Assembly: GCA_964553105.1 (NCBI GenBank)
Contig: CAZKJO010000011.1
Location: 1 to 50,820 of the forward strand
Origin: Profundicola sp964553105
GTDB taxonomy: Bacteria; Bacteroidota; Bacteroidia; Flavobacteriales; Weeksellaceae
DNA: 50,820 nucleotides
Reading direction: 5' to 3'
The notes below the pieces were generated by a model. That model was not told the origin of the DNA. It made no database searches and saw nothing but the letters and a program-made list of their open reading frames with translations. Positions 7,827 through 16,318 of the stretch are shown here, piece after piece; the first letter of the stretch is position 1; every line of letters begins with the position of its first letter. The position numbers were made by a program, and so were the translations under genes.

Positions 7827-9374
7827 ATGATAGATTCACAAGAATTTGTAAACACAATAAAAGAAGGTTACACGCCCAAAGGTGAGTACATCACGCTGGG
7901 GAAAGCTAAATTTAACAATAAGGTGGAAACAGAAGCTGCCGTTAATATTCCGCTGAAGACCTTAAACCGACATGGCTTGATTGCGGGTGCAACAGGTACA
8001 GGTAAAACCAAAACTTTACAGATTTTTTGTGAGCAACTATCTAATCACGGAATTCCATCTTTAGTAATGGACGTAAAAGGTGATTTGAGTGGTATTGCCA
8101 AACCAGGTGACCCAAGTAGCAAACACATCATCGAAAGGATGAATATGCTTGACATTCCTTACCAAGCTACTGGATTCCCGGTTGAATTAATGAGTTTAAG
8201 TGAGGAAAAAGGTGTTCGATTAAGAGCTACTGTTACAGAGTTTGGACCTATTTTATTAAGTAAAATTTTATCTCTAAACGACACGCAAGAAAGTGTAATT
8301 TCTGTGATTTTTAAATTCTGCGATGATCATGCCTTGCCTTTGGTAGACCTAGACGATCTTAAGAAAGTTTTATCCTACATAAAAGACCACGACGAGGGGA
8401 AAGAAACCTTCAAAAAAGAATACGGAAGTGTATCGAGTGCTTCTGTAGGAGCAATTCTCAGAAAAATTGTTGCTCTAGAACAACAAGGGGCTGAGAGGTT
8501 CTTTGGAGAGCCCTCTTTTGATGTTGAAGATTTATTACGTACCAAAGACGGAAAAGGAATTATTAATATTGTACGTTTGGTGGATATTCAAGATAAGCCT
8601 GCCTTATTCTCCACCTTTATGTTGAGCATGTTAGCTGAGATTTATGCTACCCTCCCAGAGGAAGGAGATGCAGGAAAACCTAAATTATGTCTATTTATAG
8701 ACGAGGCTCATCTTGTTTTCCAAGAAGCATCAAAAACATTGTTAAACCAAATTGAAACCGTAGTTAAACTAATCCGATCCAAAGGAGTCGGTGTGTATTT
8801 TATTACACAAATTCCAGGTGATGTACCAGAATCAGTTTTAAGTCAGTTAGGTTTAAAAATCCAACATGCATTGCGTGGATTCACCGCCAAAGATAGAAAA
8901 GAAATAAAAAAAGCAGTAGAGAATTACCCTATTACCAAATTCTATGATGCCGATCAATTAATCACCCAACTGGGTATTGGAGAAGCTTTTATCACGGCCC
9001 TTAATGAAAAAGGTATTCCAACTCCTTTAGTTTATACACATTTGGTTGCTCCACAATCTAGAATGGATGTCTTGTCTCAAGCAGAAATTGATCAATTACT
9101 TAGAGATTCTGACTTAGTGACCAAATATGAAAAAGACATCAACCGAGAGTCTGCCTATGAGTTACTAACAGAAAAAATTGAAAGATCGGCAGATTTAAAA
9201 GCCGAAGAAGAAAATAAACCAAAGCCGACAAGGCGTAGTAAAAAAGACGAGGAAGGTTTCTTTGAATCTGTTATCAACAGCCCTTTTGCTAGAGACATGG
9301 GAAGAACATTAACCCGAGAAATATCTAGAAGTATTTTAGGTGTTTTAGGTGTTAAAAAAACTCGAAGAAGATAG
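7827..9374 (+). CDS. HerA-like ATPase, DUF853 family
   Basis: The 515-aa protein is a member of the DUF853 (YjgR-type) branch of the HerA/FtsK ATPases. The Walker A motif GATGTGKT is at residues 54-61, and a Walker B segment LCLFIDEAHLVF at about 286-297. Further conserved blocks are VMDVKGDLSGIAKPG, RSKGVGVYFITQ and LRGFTAKDRK. The C-terminus is a Lys/Arg-rich tail. HerA proteins are hexameric DNA translocases; the role of this branch is not established. The stop codon TAG shares its last base with the GTG start of the next gene, an exonuclease. This tight coupling fits a joint role in DNA processing, although the pairing itself is the only evidence. Confidence 0.9.
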   Translation: MIDSQEFVNTIKEGYTPKGEYITLGKAKFNNKVETEAAVNIPLKTLNRHGLIAGATGTGKTKTLQIFCEQLSNHGIPSLVMDVKGDLSGIAKPGDPSSKHIIERMNMLDIPYQATGFPVELMSLSEEKGVRLRATVTEFGPILLSKILSLNDTQESVISVIFKFCDDHALPLVDLDDLKKVLSYIKDHDEGKETFKKEYGSVSSASVGAILRKIVALEQQGAERFFGEPSFDVEDLLRTKDGKGIINIVRLVDIQDKPALFSTFMLSMLAEIYATLPEEGDAGKPKLCLFIDEAHLVFQEASKTLLNQIETVVKLIRSKGVGVYFITQIPGDVPESVLSQLGLKIQHALRGFTAKDRKEIKKAVENYPITKFYDADQLITQLGIGEAFITALNEKGIPTPLVYTHLVAPQSRMDVLSQAEIDQLLRDSDLVTKYEKDINRESAYELLTEKIERSADLKAEEENKPKPTRRSKKDEEGFFESVINSPFARDMGRTLTREISRSILGVLGVKKTRRR

Positions 9375-10675
9375 TGGAATACGCTATACTCGACATAGAA
9401 GCCACCGGCGGACAAGTAGGAACAGAAAAAATCATAGATATATATATTTATAGATTTAATGGAGTTGAAGTAGAGGACCAATTCGGTTCTATGGTAAACC
9501 CTCAGAGGTCTATAGATTTCTATGTTCAAAAATTGACTGGTATTACAGAAAAAATGGTGAGATCAGCTCCGAAATTTCATGAATTAGCTAAACGAATTAT
9601 TGAAATCACAGAAGATTGTGTTCTTGTGGGACATGGTGTTGATTTCGATTATAGAATGCTTAGACAGGAGTTTAAAGAGCTTGGATATGATTATCAAAGA
9701 AAGACCCTAGATAGTTTAGATTTAAGTCAAAAACTTCTCCCCGAAATGGAATCTCATTCTTTGGGAAAACTTTGCAAAGCGCTTGGAATCCCAATGCTTT
9801 CTAGACATACAGCAGAAGGTGATACGCGAGCTACCTTAGATTTGTTTAAACTTCTATTGGAAAAAGATAAGGATAAAAACATCATTAATTCTTTTGCAAT
9901 TCACAACACCCATACGCGCCAACAAATTTCTAAATTGATTAAATTAGAAGAGCAGTTACCAGCTAAAACGGGAGTTTATTATTGTTTAGACGAAAACAAA
10001 AATATTATTCACCTCGCTGCATCTAAAAATATAAAGCAAGATGTAAACGAAGTATTTACATCTATCAAAAAGACGGAAAAGAGAATTCAAACGATGGTAG
10101 AGTATGTGAATTTTGAATTAACCGGAAGTTTCTTAATCGCTTTATTTAAGCAATCTAACGAAAGTGACGGGCTAAAGAATTTATTAAAACCTAAGCCTAA
10201 ACATATGAGCTATGGTTTATATGCAGATTTAGAAAAGAATGAATTGCAGATTTTACCAACTCATGTAACTAAAGACAAAGCTCTGCTTTTGTTTAATAAC
10301 AAAAGAAAAGGATTCAAAACGATTGAACAGCTTTATAAAAAGCTTAAAATATCTAGTGAAACTCCTATAAAAGAACAGCTTAAAAAGATTAGAGAAGAAA
10401 TTAAGCTAAAGCATAAGAACTTAATCTTAATTGACAAAGGAAGAGGGAAAAATGAAAAGTCTTTTATAGAGATTATTGATAAAAAAATAGCTGGTTATGG
10501 TTATTATACTTTCTATAATCAAATAGAAAATGATAATATTCGTGAAAACATCAAAGTTGACTTAGTACCCAACGACAGACACGATGTGCTATTGAAAACT
10601 TTTCTTCAGTTTCATCACTTTGTACACGTGATTCCTTTTTCTGAAAATGAACCCATAAAATTACCTAAAAAATGA
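9374..10675 (+). CDS. DEDDh exonuclease (DnaQ-like) with a degenerate GIY-YIG domain
   Basis: The 433-aa protein starts with GTG in the overlap TAGTG. Residues 1-165 form an intact DnaQ-type 3'-5' exonuclease: D7 and E9 in ILDIEATGG, D92 in FDYRML, and H145 with D150 in RHTAEGD. Residues 198-270 align with a UvrC/Cho-type GIY-YIG nuclease domain but have lost key positions. GVYY (200-203) is kept, the usual YIGK block has become IHLAASK, the Arg after KNI is replaced (KNIKQDV), and the Glu of the metal site is missing (TGSFLIALFKQ). The exonuclease should therefore be active and the GIY-YIG half inactive as a nuclease. Such fusions are widespread in Bacteroidota and are thought to act in DNA repair. 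It overlaps the next gene by ATGA. Confidence 0.88.
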   Translation: MEYAILDIEATGGQVGTEKIIDIYIYRFNGVEVEDQFGSMVNPQRSIDFYVQKLTGITEKMVRSAPKFHELAKRIIEITEDCVLVGHGVDFDYRMLRQEFKELGYDYQRKTLDSLDLSQKLLPEMESHSLGKLCKALGIPMLSRHTAEGDTRATLDLFKLLLEKDKDKNIINSFAIHNTHTRQQISKLIKLEEQLPAKTGVYYCLDENKNIIHLAASKNIKQDVNEVFTSIKKTEKRIQTMVEYVNFELTGSFLIALFKQSNESDGLKNLLKPKPKHMSYGLYADLEKNELQILPTHVTKDKALLLFNNKRKGFKTIEQLYKKLKISSETPIKEQLKKIREEIKLKHKNLILIDKGRGKNEKSFIEIIDKKIAGYGYYTFYNQIENDNIRENIKVDLVPNDRHDVLLKTFLQFHHFVHVIPFSENEPIKLPKK

Positions 10676-11379
10676 ATAAACAAGATCCTAGATTGGTAGA
10701 GAAGTTCCAGCAAAAAGATTGGAATGAAGTTAAAATAAATGATTCATGGGCCGTTTTTAAAATCATGAGCGAATTTGTCGCTGGTTTTGAAAGCATGGCA
10801 AGATTAGGACCTTGCGTTTCTATATTTGGCTCTGCTAGAACACAATCAAGCCACAAATACTATGAGTTAGCCGAAGAAATTGCCTACGGAATCACCAAAG
10901 TTGGTTTTGGTGTTATTACAGGTGGAGGTCCAGGCATCATGGAAGCCGCTAACAAAGGAGCCAATCGAGGTGGTGGAAAATCGGTTGGTTTAGGGATCAC
11001 CCTACCTTTTGAGGCCGGAAATAATGATTATATCGACTTTAACTTAAGTCACACTTTCGATTATTTTTTCGTTAGAAAAGTAATGTTAGTAAAGTATGCT
11101 CAAGGATTTATCGCTTTACCAGGTGGATTCGGAACTTTAGATGAATTATTTGAGGCCTTAACCTTAATACAAACAGACAAAATCGGTCGTTTCCCAATTG
11201 TATTAGTAGGCTCTGAATATTGGGGTGGACTTATCGATTGGATGAAAGCAACTTTACTAGAAGAAGGGAAAATTAAAGAAGAAGACTTAAAGTTATTTAG
11301 GTTGGTAGATACCGCTGAAGACGCAGTTGGTCACATTAAAGCCTTCTACGATAAATATGCTGTTAAACAAAATTTCTAA
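10672..11379 (+). CDS. LOG family / TIGR00730 Rossmann-fold protein
   Basis: The 235-aa protein shows both hallmarks of the lysine decarboxylase-like LOG family: GGGPGIME (residues 84-91) and PGGFGTLDE (150-158). LOG enzymes are nucleoside 5'-monophosphate phosphoribohydrolases that release the base, with cytokinin nucleotides as the known plant substrate. In bacteria the physiological nucleotide is usually unknown. The start overlaps the exonuclease stop as ATGA, so the two are translationally coupled and form an operon with the HerA-like gene. A strong terminator follows. Confidence 0.92.
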   Translation: MNKQDPRLVEKFQQKDWNEVKINDSWAVFKIMSEFVAGFESMARLGPCVSIFGSARTQSSHKYYELAEEIAYGITKVGFGVITGGGPGIMEAANKGANRGGGKSVGLGITLPFEAGNNDYIDFNLSHTFDYFFVRKVMLVKYAQGFIALPGGFGTLDELFEALTLIQTDKIGRFPIVLVGSEYWGGLIDWMKATLLEEGKIKEEDLKLFRLVDTAEDAVGHIKAFYDKYAVKQNF

Positions 11380-11401
11380 AACAGAAATTAACACAAAATA
11401 T

Positions 11402-11434
11402 AAATCCCGAAACATTAAGTTTAGGGATTTTTTT
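11402..11434 (+). terminator. Rho-independent terminator after the LOG gene
   Basis: AAATCCC (11402-11408) pairs with GGGATTT (11424-11430). The stem continues inward as AAAC/GTTT after one mismatch, and an unbroken U tract follows (to 11434). Confidence 0.8.
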
Positions 11435-11462
11435 ATTCATAATCGAATCAGATAATTGAATT

Positions 11463-13454
11463 TTATTTCTCTTTATAGGCTAATAATCTTAAAGCATTCA
11501 ACACCACCAAAAGCGTAGAACCTTCATGGAAAATAACCGCTGGACCAATAGACGCAATCCCAAATAAAGTTAAAGGAACCAGAATCGCAACCATTCCCAT
11601 ACTTATCCAAATATTTTGATGGATAATTCGTTTTGATGCTCTACTCAAACCAATTAAAAAAGGTAATCGCTCAATTTTATCTGACATCAAAGCAACATCT
11701 GCAGTTTCTAAAGCTACATCACTACCAGCAGCTCCCATGGCTACACCCACTGTAGCAGTAGCCATTGCAGGCGCATCGTTTACACCATCACCAATCATAG
11801 CTACTTTTTCATATTTCGCCATCAGTTCTTTAATCGCTGCTACTTTATCTTCAGGCATCAAGCCTCCTTTTGCCTCCGTTAAACCAATTTGCTTTGCAAT
11901 ATTATCTCCAACATTTTGATGATCTCCTGTCAACATTACCATGTTTTCGATACCAATTTTCTTTAACTCTTGTAAAGTTGATTTGGCTGTATCTCTTGGC
12001 AAGTCCATCACACTAATCAAACCAACCAAAAGATTATTATAAGCTACCAACATAGCCGTCTCCCCATTCGAAAGGAGTTCTTGCATTTTATCTTTGATTT
12101 GAGCCGAAACCATAATTCGGTTTTCTTGCATCAATCTTTCATTTCCTATAAATACCGTGCGATTATCATATTGAGCAGTAATTCCCATTCCTTGAATTGA
12201 CTCTAAATCTGCAACGCTTTTTTCATTTCTAACCTTATGTTCCTCTTCTAATGCTTTAGCAATTGACCTTGCCAAAGGGTGGTTACTCAAACCTTCTACA
12301 CCAAGAACCATTTGTTTTAACTCTGTTAAGTCAAAATTATTCAAGGCAACAATAGAAGTTAATTTTGGTTTTCCTTCAGTTAAAGTACCGGTCTTGTCAA
12401 AGGCTATAGTTCTCAGGTTTCCTAAATTCTCTAAAGCTCTTCCGCCTTTAATCAGAACTCCTCCTCTAGCCGCACGCGCTACTCCACTCAACACGGCACT
12501 TGGCGTAGAAATAGCCAGTGCACAAGGACTCGAAGCAACCAATACCGTAATCGCTCTATATAAACTCTCCTCATAAGTTTCATCTAATACCAAGAAGGCA
12601 AAACATAATAAGAGGATAACAACAATTACAGATGGCACATACCATTTCTCAAATTTCTTGGTTAATAATTGTGTTGGAGATTTATTCCCCTCTACTTCGC
12701 TCACTAATGAAATCATTCTAGCTATCGCACTATCTGTACTTAGTTTCAACACTTGAATCTCTAGCGCTCGATCACCATTTATACTTCCAGTATAAACCCT
12801 ATTTAAACTATCAAAATCTTCGAATTTATTATTACCAACATCTCCAGTAAATGCTTCTTTATCCACTGGCATACTTTCCCCAGTAATATTGGCTTGATTC
12901 ACACTTGAAGAACCTTCTATCACCACTCCATCGGCGGCAATTTTCGAGTTAGGTTTAACCAAAATTACATCACCAATTTTCAAATTCTCAATTGGTGTTT
13001 CTACCACATCACCATTTACTTTTAAGAAAGCTACCTTAGGACTTAATTCGCCTAATGATTTAATATTCTTCCGCGCTCTATTCATGGCATAATGCTCTAA
13101 AGCATGCCCTAAACTAAATAAGAATAATAACAAGGCGGCTTCTCCCCATCTATCTATATACACAGCTCCGACGGCGGCTGCAAGCATCAAGAAATCAATC
13201 TCGAACTCACCTTTACTTATTTTCTCTATGGCTTCTTTAGCAGTATAAAACCCTCCAAATAATAAGGAAACAATGAAACTACCCTTCGCAAACCATTCGT
13301 TTAAATCCAGCAAATGCTCAAAACCCAATCCTGCAAAAAAGAATACACCTGCAGCAATCGCAAAATACAATTCAGTGTTTTCGCCTAAAAACCCATCATG
13401 ATTATGCTCATGACCGCCTTCATTATCTTGCTGATTTTCGGTATGTTTTTCCAT
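11463..13454 (-). CDS. Heavy-metal P-type ATPase, P1B-4 type (Co/Zn/Fe export class)
   Basis: The 663-aa protein is a full P1B ATPase: TGES actuator motif (191-194), SPC in the membrane metal site (309-311), phosphorylation motif DKTGTLT with D353, the HP motif (392-393), MLTGD and MIGDGVNDAP. The class follows from SPC plus HEGST near residue 643, the combination of the P1B-4 subgroup, which moves divalent metals such as Co2+, Zn2+ or Fe2+. There is no HMA domain. Instead the N-terminus is a short His/Asp/Glu-rich tail (GGHEHNHD) that may bind metal. The gene is alone on the minus strand, with no metal regulator beside it. The -7 box at 13460-13467 lies only 5 nt from the ATG, so the mRNA may be leaderless. 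Confidence 0.93.
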   Translation of the reverse strand: MEKHTENQQDNEGGHEHNHDGFLGENTELYFAIAAGVFFFAGLGFEHLLDLNEWFAKGSFIVSLLFGGFYTAKEAIEKISKGEFEIDFLMLAAAVGAVYIDRWGEAALLLFLFSLGHALEHYAMNRARKNIKSLGELSPKVAFLKVNGDVVETPIENLKIGDVILVKPNSKIAADGVVIEGSSSVNQANITGESMPVDKEAFTGDVGNNKFEDFDSLNRVYTGSINGDRALEIQVLKLSTDSAIARMISLVSEVEGNKSPTQLLTKKFEKWYVPSVIVVILLLCFAFLVLDETYEESLYRAITVLVASSPCALAISTPSAVLSGVARAARGGVLIKGGRALENLGNLRTIAFDKTGTLTEGKPKLTSIVALNNFDLTELKQMVLGVEGLSNHPLARSIAKALEEEHKVRNEKSVADLESIQGMGITAQYDNRTVFIGNERLMQENRIMVSAQIKDKMQELLSNGETAMLVAYNNLLVGLISVMDLPRDTAKSTLQELKKIGIENMVMLTGDHQNVGDNIAKQIGLTEAKGGLMPEDKVAAIKELMAKYEKVAMIGDGVNDAPAMATATVGVAMGAAGSDVALETADVALMSDKIERLPFLIGLSRASKRIIHQNIWISMGMVAILVPLTLFGIASIGPAVIFHEGSTLLVVLNALRLLAYKEK

Positions 13455-13459
13455 ATTAA

Positions 13460-13467
13460 CAAAACTA
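13460..13467 (-). promoter_or_regulatory. -7 box of the P1B-4 ATPase gene, next to the start codon
   Basis: The minus strand reads TAGTTTTG, a full TAnnTTTG match. Only 5 nt separate it from the ATG at 13454, so transcription should begin at or very near the start codon. Confidence 0.55.
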
Positions 13468-13507
13468 CATTAAAAATACTCAATTTTAATAATTATAATC
13501 AATATTG

Positions 13508-13515
13508 TATCTTTC
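13508..13515 (+). promoter_or_regulatory. -7 box of the hut cluster
   Basis: TATCTTTC matches seven of eight consensus positions and lies 23 nt before the hutH ATG. It is divergent from the ATPase promoter, so both share the region 13455-13538. Confidence 0.45.
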
Positions 13516-13538
13516 AAGACTTAATCAAATAAGATCAT

Positions 13539-15050
13539 ATGACATCAGAATTTCTCTTAGGTGAATCAAAATTGACGGTGGACAAATGCATGTCTATCAT
13601 TCAAAATAAATCTAAAATTAGCTTATCCAAAAAAGCGATTAAAAATATTGAAGCGTCTACAGAACGCGTTAATAATATTGTTTCTTCTAATCAAACTGTT
13701 TATGGAGTAAACACAGGGTTTGGACCTTTATGCACCGTTAAAATTTCAGCTGAAGAAACTAAAAAACTACAAGAAAACATTCTAAAAAGTCATGCAGTAG
13801 GCGTTGGAAACCCACTTTCTGATGATTTAGTACGCTTAATGCTTCTAACCAAGATGCACGCATTATCTCGTGGTTATTCTGGAATTCAACTTGCAACTAT
13901 TGAAAGAATAAAGTTTTTATTTGAAAACGATATCTTACCGGTTGTCCCAGAGCAAGGATCTGTGGGAGCATCTGGAGATTTAGCTCCATTATCTCATTTA
14001 TTTTTACCTCTTATTGGTTTAGGTCATGTTAAATACAAAGGTGAAACGCGCACGACCGAAGAGGTTTATAAAGAATTAAATCTTGAGCCTATCGATTTAG
14101 GTGCTAAAGAAGGATTAGCCTTAATCAATGGAACGCAATTCATTCTTGCTCATGCAGTTTTAGGTGTTTATAGAATGAAAAATGCTTTAGAAAATGCAGA
14201 CTTAATCGGATCTTTAATGCTTGATGCTTTAAAAGGTTCTGTAAGTCCATTCAGAAAGGAATTGCATACTATTCGCCCATTCAAAGGCACGAAAACTGTT
14301 GCTAAAAACATTAGAAAGTATTTGAAAGGTTCTGAAATCCCAGCTTCACATGCAGATTGTGACAGAGTTCAAGACCCCTATTCGCTGAGATGTATGCCAC
14401 AAGTACATGGTGCTAGCCGTAATGCTTGGAAACACTTAAAAGAATTAACGGAAATAGAATTAAACTCAGTTACTGATAACCCAATCATAACGCTTGATGG
14501 TCATGCGATTTCTGGAGGAAATTTCCATGGTCAACCACTTGCAATGGTGTTAGATTATGCTTCAATTGCAGTTGCAGAATTAGGAAATATCGCCGACAGA
14601 AGAGTTTATTTAAGTTTAGAAGGTGAAAAAGTTGGTTTGCCTAAATTATTATTGAAAGAAACTGGATTAAATTCAGGTTTCATGATTCTTCAATATACAA
14701 CTGCAGCTTTGGTAACAGAAAATAAATCATTGTTATTCCCTCCTTCTGGAGATTCTGTGCCAACGAGTATGGGACAGGAAGACCACGTAAGTATGGGAAG
14801 TATTTCAGGTAGAAAATTAAATCAAATTTTAGACAATTTAGAGAAAATTCAAGCTATTGAATTACTAACCGCTTGTCAAGCTTTAGACTTTGCTAGACCA
14901 CTTAAAACATCTGAAACATTAGAAAAAGTTCATGCTAAGGTGAGAGAAAGCATTCCATTCTATACACAAGACGAGATTTTCTCTGAAGCGATTAATAAAG
15001 CAATTGAACTTATTAAGAAAGACGAATTAAAAGAATTTAGAATTAAATAA
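13539..15050 (+). CDS. hutH: Histidine ammonia-lyase
   Basis: The 503-aa enzyme removes ammonia from histidine to give urocanate, the first step of histidine degradation. The residues that form the MIO prosthetic group, Ala-Ser-Gly 144-146, sit in GSVGASGDLAPLSH. The YGVNTGFG block (55-62) and the NPIITLDG and GNFHGQP blocks are also typical. Length and motifs match the family. The gene is followed without any gap by hutI, whose ATG starts at the next base, so the two are in one operon. Confidence 0.96.
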   Translation: MTSEFLLGESKLTVDKCMSIIQNKSKISLSKKAIKNIEASTERVNNIVSSNQTVYGVNTGFGPLCTVKISAEETKKLQENILKSHAVGVGNPLSDDLVRLMLLTKMHALSRGYSGIQLATIERIKFLFENDILPVVPEQGSVGASGDLAPLSHLFLPLIGLGHVKYKGETRTTEEVYKELNLEPIDLGAKEGLALINGTQFILAHAVLGVYRMKNALENADLIGSLMLDALKGSVSPFRKELHTIRPFKGTKTVAKNIRKYLKGSEIPASHADCDRVQDPYSLRCMPQVHGASRNAWKHLKELTEIELNSVTDNPIITLDGHAISGGNFHGQPLAMVLDYASIAVAELGNIADRRVYLSLEGEKVGLPKLLLKETGLNSGFMILQYTTAALVTENKSLLFPPSGDSVPTSMGQEDHVSMGSISGRKLNQILDNLEKIQAIELLTACQALDFARPLKTSETLEKVHAKVRESIPFYTQDEIFSEAINKAIELIKKDELKEFRIK

Positions 15051-16283
15051 ATGAAGATAGTAGGTCCATTTACCCAATTATTGAGCATGCAAAACTTACC
15101 TTTAAAAGGAAGTTTGCAAGACGAGCAATTAGACATCATTAAAAATGCTGGAATTTGCATTAATGCGGATGGAAATCTTGAGAAAGTTGGCGACTACGAT
15201 CAATTAGTTCAAGATTATCCTGATGCTAAAGTCGAAAAACTTGAAGGAAATAAAGTTGCCATTCCAGGTTTAATTGATAGCCATACCCACATCTGTTTTG
15301 GTGGAACACGCGCTATGGATTTTGCGATGAGAAATGCTGGTAAATCTTATATGGATATCGCAAGAGAGGGCGGTGGAATTTGGAGTACGGTACTTGAGAC
15401 AAGAAAAGCAACTCAAGAAGAGTTAACTCAAGGAATTGTTGACAGAGCGAATGAATTATTAGCGCTTGGGATTACGACCGTTGAAGTAAAAAGTGGCTAT
15501 GGATTAACTGTTGAGGAAGAGTTGAAAATGCTGAGAGCTATAAAAGAAGCCAACAAGCGAACGAAACAAACTTTGGTTCCAACTTGTTTAGCTGCCCATA
15601 CGCTACCTAAGGATTTTGAAGGAAGCCATGCGGAATATTTGAAATTAATGCAGGAAGAGTTATTCCCTGTTTTAATTGAAGAAAATTTAGCGAAAAGAAT
15701 GGATGCTTTTATTGAAGAAGAAGCATTTGATGAAGCTGTGACAATTCCTTATTTCCAGAAAGCGAAAGAAATGGGATTTGACATTACGGTTCATGCGGAT
15801 CAATTCTCTACAGGAGGTTCTGAGGTGGCTATTAAAATTGGCGCTGTAAGTGCAGACCACCTTGAAGCGAGTACTCAAAAAGAAGTTCAAATGTTAGCTA
15901 AATCAGATACCGTAGCAACAGCCTTACCTGGAGCTACATTAGGTCTTGGATGCGCTTTCACTCCGGCTAGAGCTTTATTAGATGCTGGCGCTTGTGTTTC
16001 GATTGCTTCGGACTGGAATCCGGGTTCTGGACCTCAAGGAAATTTATTATCTCAAGCATCGATTATTGCTACTTTTCAAAAGTTAAGTAATGCGGAGGTT
16101 TTTGCTGGAATCACAACCAGAGCAGCTTATGCCTTAAGAGAAGAGAAAATCGGTCAATTAAATAAAGGATTTGAAGCTAATTTTGCCATTTTTGACACCG
16201 ATAACTATCAAGAAATCACTTATCAGCAAGGTCGTCTAACACCATCTGCTGTATATGTGAAAGGCGAAAGCGTACTTAATTAA
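15051..16283 (+). CDS. hutI: Imidazolonepropionase
   Basis: The 410-aa amidohydrolase opens the ring of 4-imidazolone-5-propionate to give N-formimino-glutamate, the third step of histidine degradation. Metal and substrate motifs are seen: DSHTHICFGGTRAMDF with HTH at 78-80, the VEVKSGYGL block, HADQFSTGG, and SDWNPGSGP near the C-terminus with the metal Asp. The ATG directly abuts the hutH stop. The product of this step would need hutG or a formimino-transferase, neither of which is in the window. Confidence 0.96.
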   Translation: MKIVGPFTQLLSMQNLPLKGSLQDEQLDIIKNAGICINADGNLEKVGDYDQLVQDYPDAKVEKLEGNKVAIPGLIDSHTHICFGGTRAMDFAMRNAGKSYMDIAREGGGIWSTVLETRKATQEELTQGIVDRANELLALGITTVEVKSGYGLTVEEELKMLRAIKEANKRTKQTLVPTCLAAHTLPKDFEGSHAEYLKLMQEELFPVLIEENLAKRMDAFIEEEAFDEAVTIPYFQKAKEMGFDITVHADQFSTGGSEVAIKIGAVSADHLEASTQKEVQMLAKSDTVATALPGATLGLGCAFTPARALLDAGACVSIASDWNPGSGPQGNLLSQASIIATFQKLSNAEVFAGITTRAAYALREEKIGQLNKGFEANFAIFDTDNYQEITYQQGRLTPSAVYVKGESVLN

Positions 16284-16318
16284 TTGAAATTAAAACCCAT
16301 TGAAACTTTCATAATTAC

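Noticed and set aside
9155..9529. Antisense frame of 124 codons across the HerA-like/exonuclease junction
   Set aside because: It lies opposite two well-supported genes with conserved motifs and shows no family similarity.
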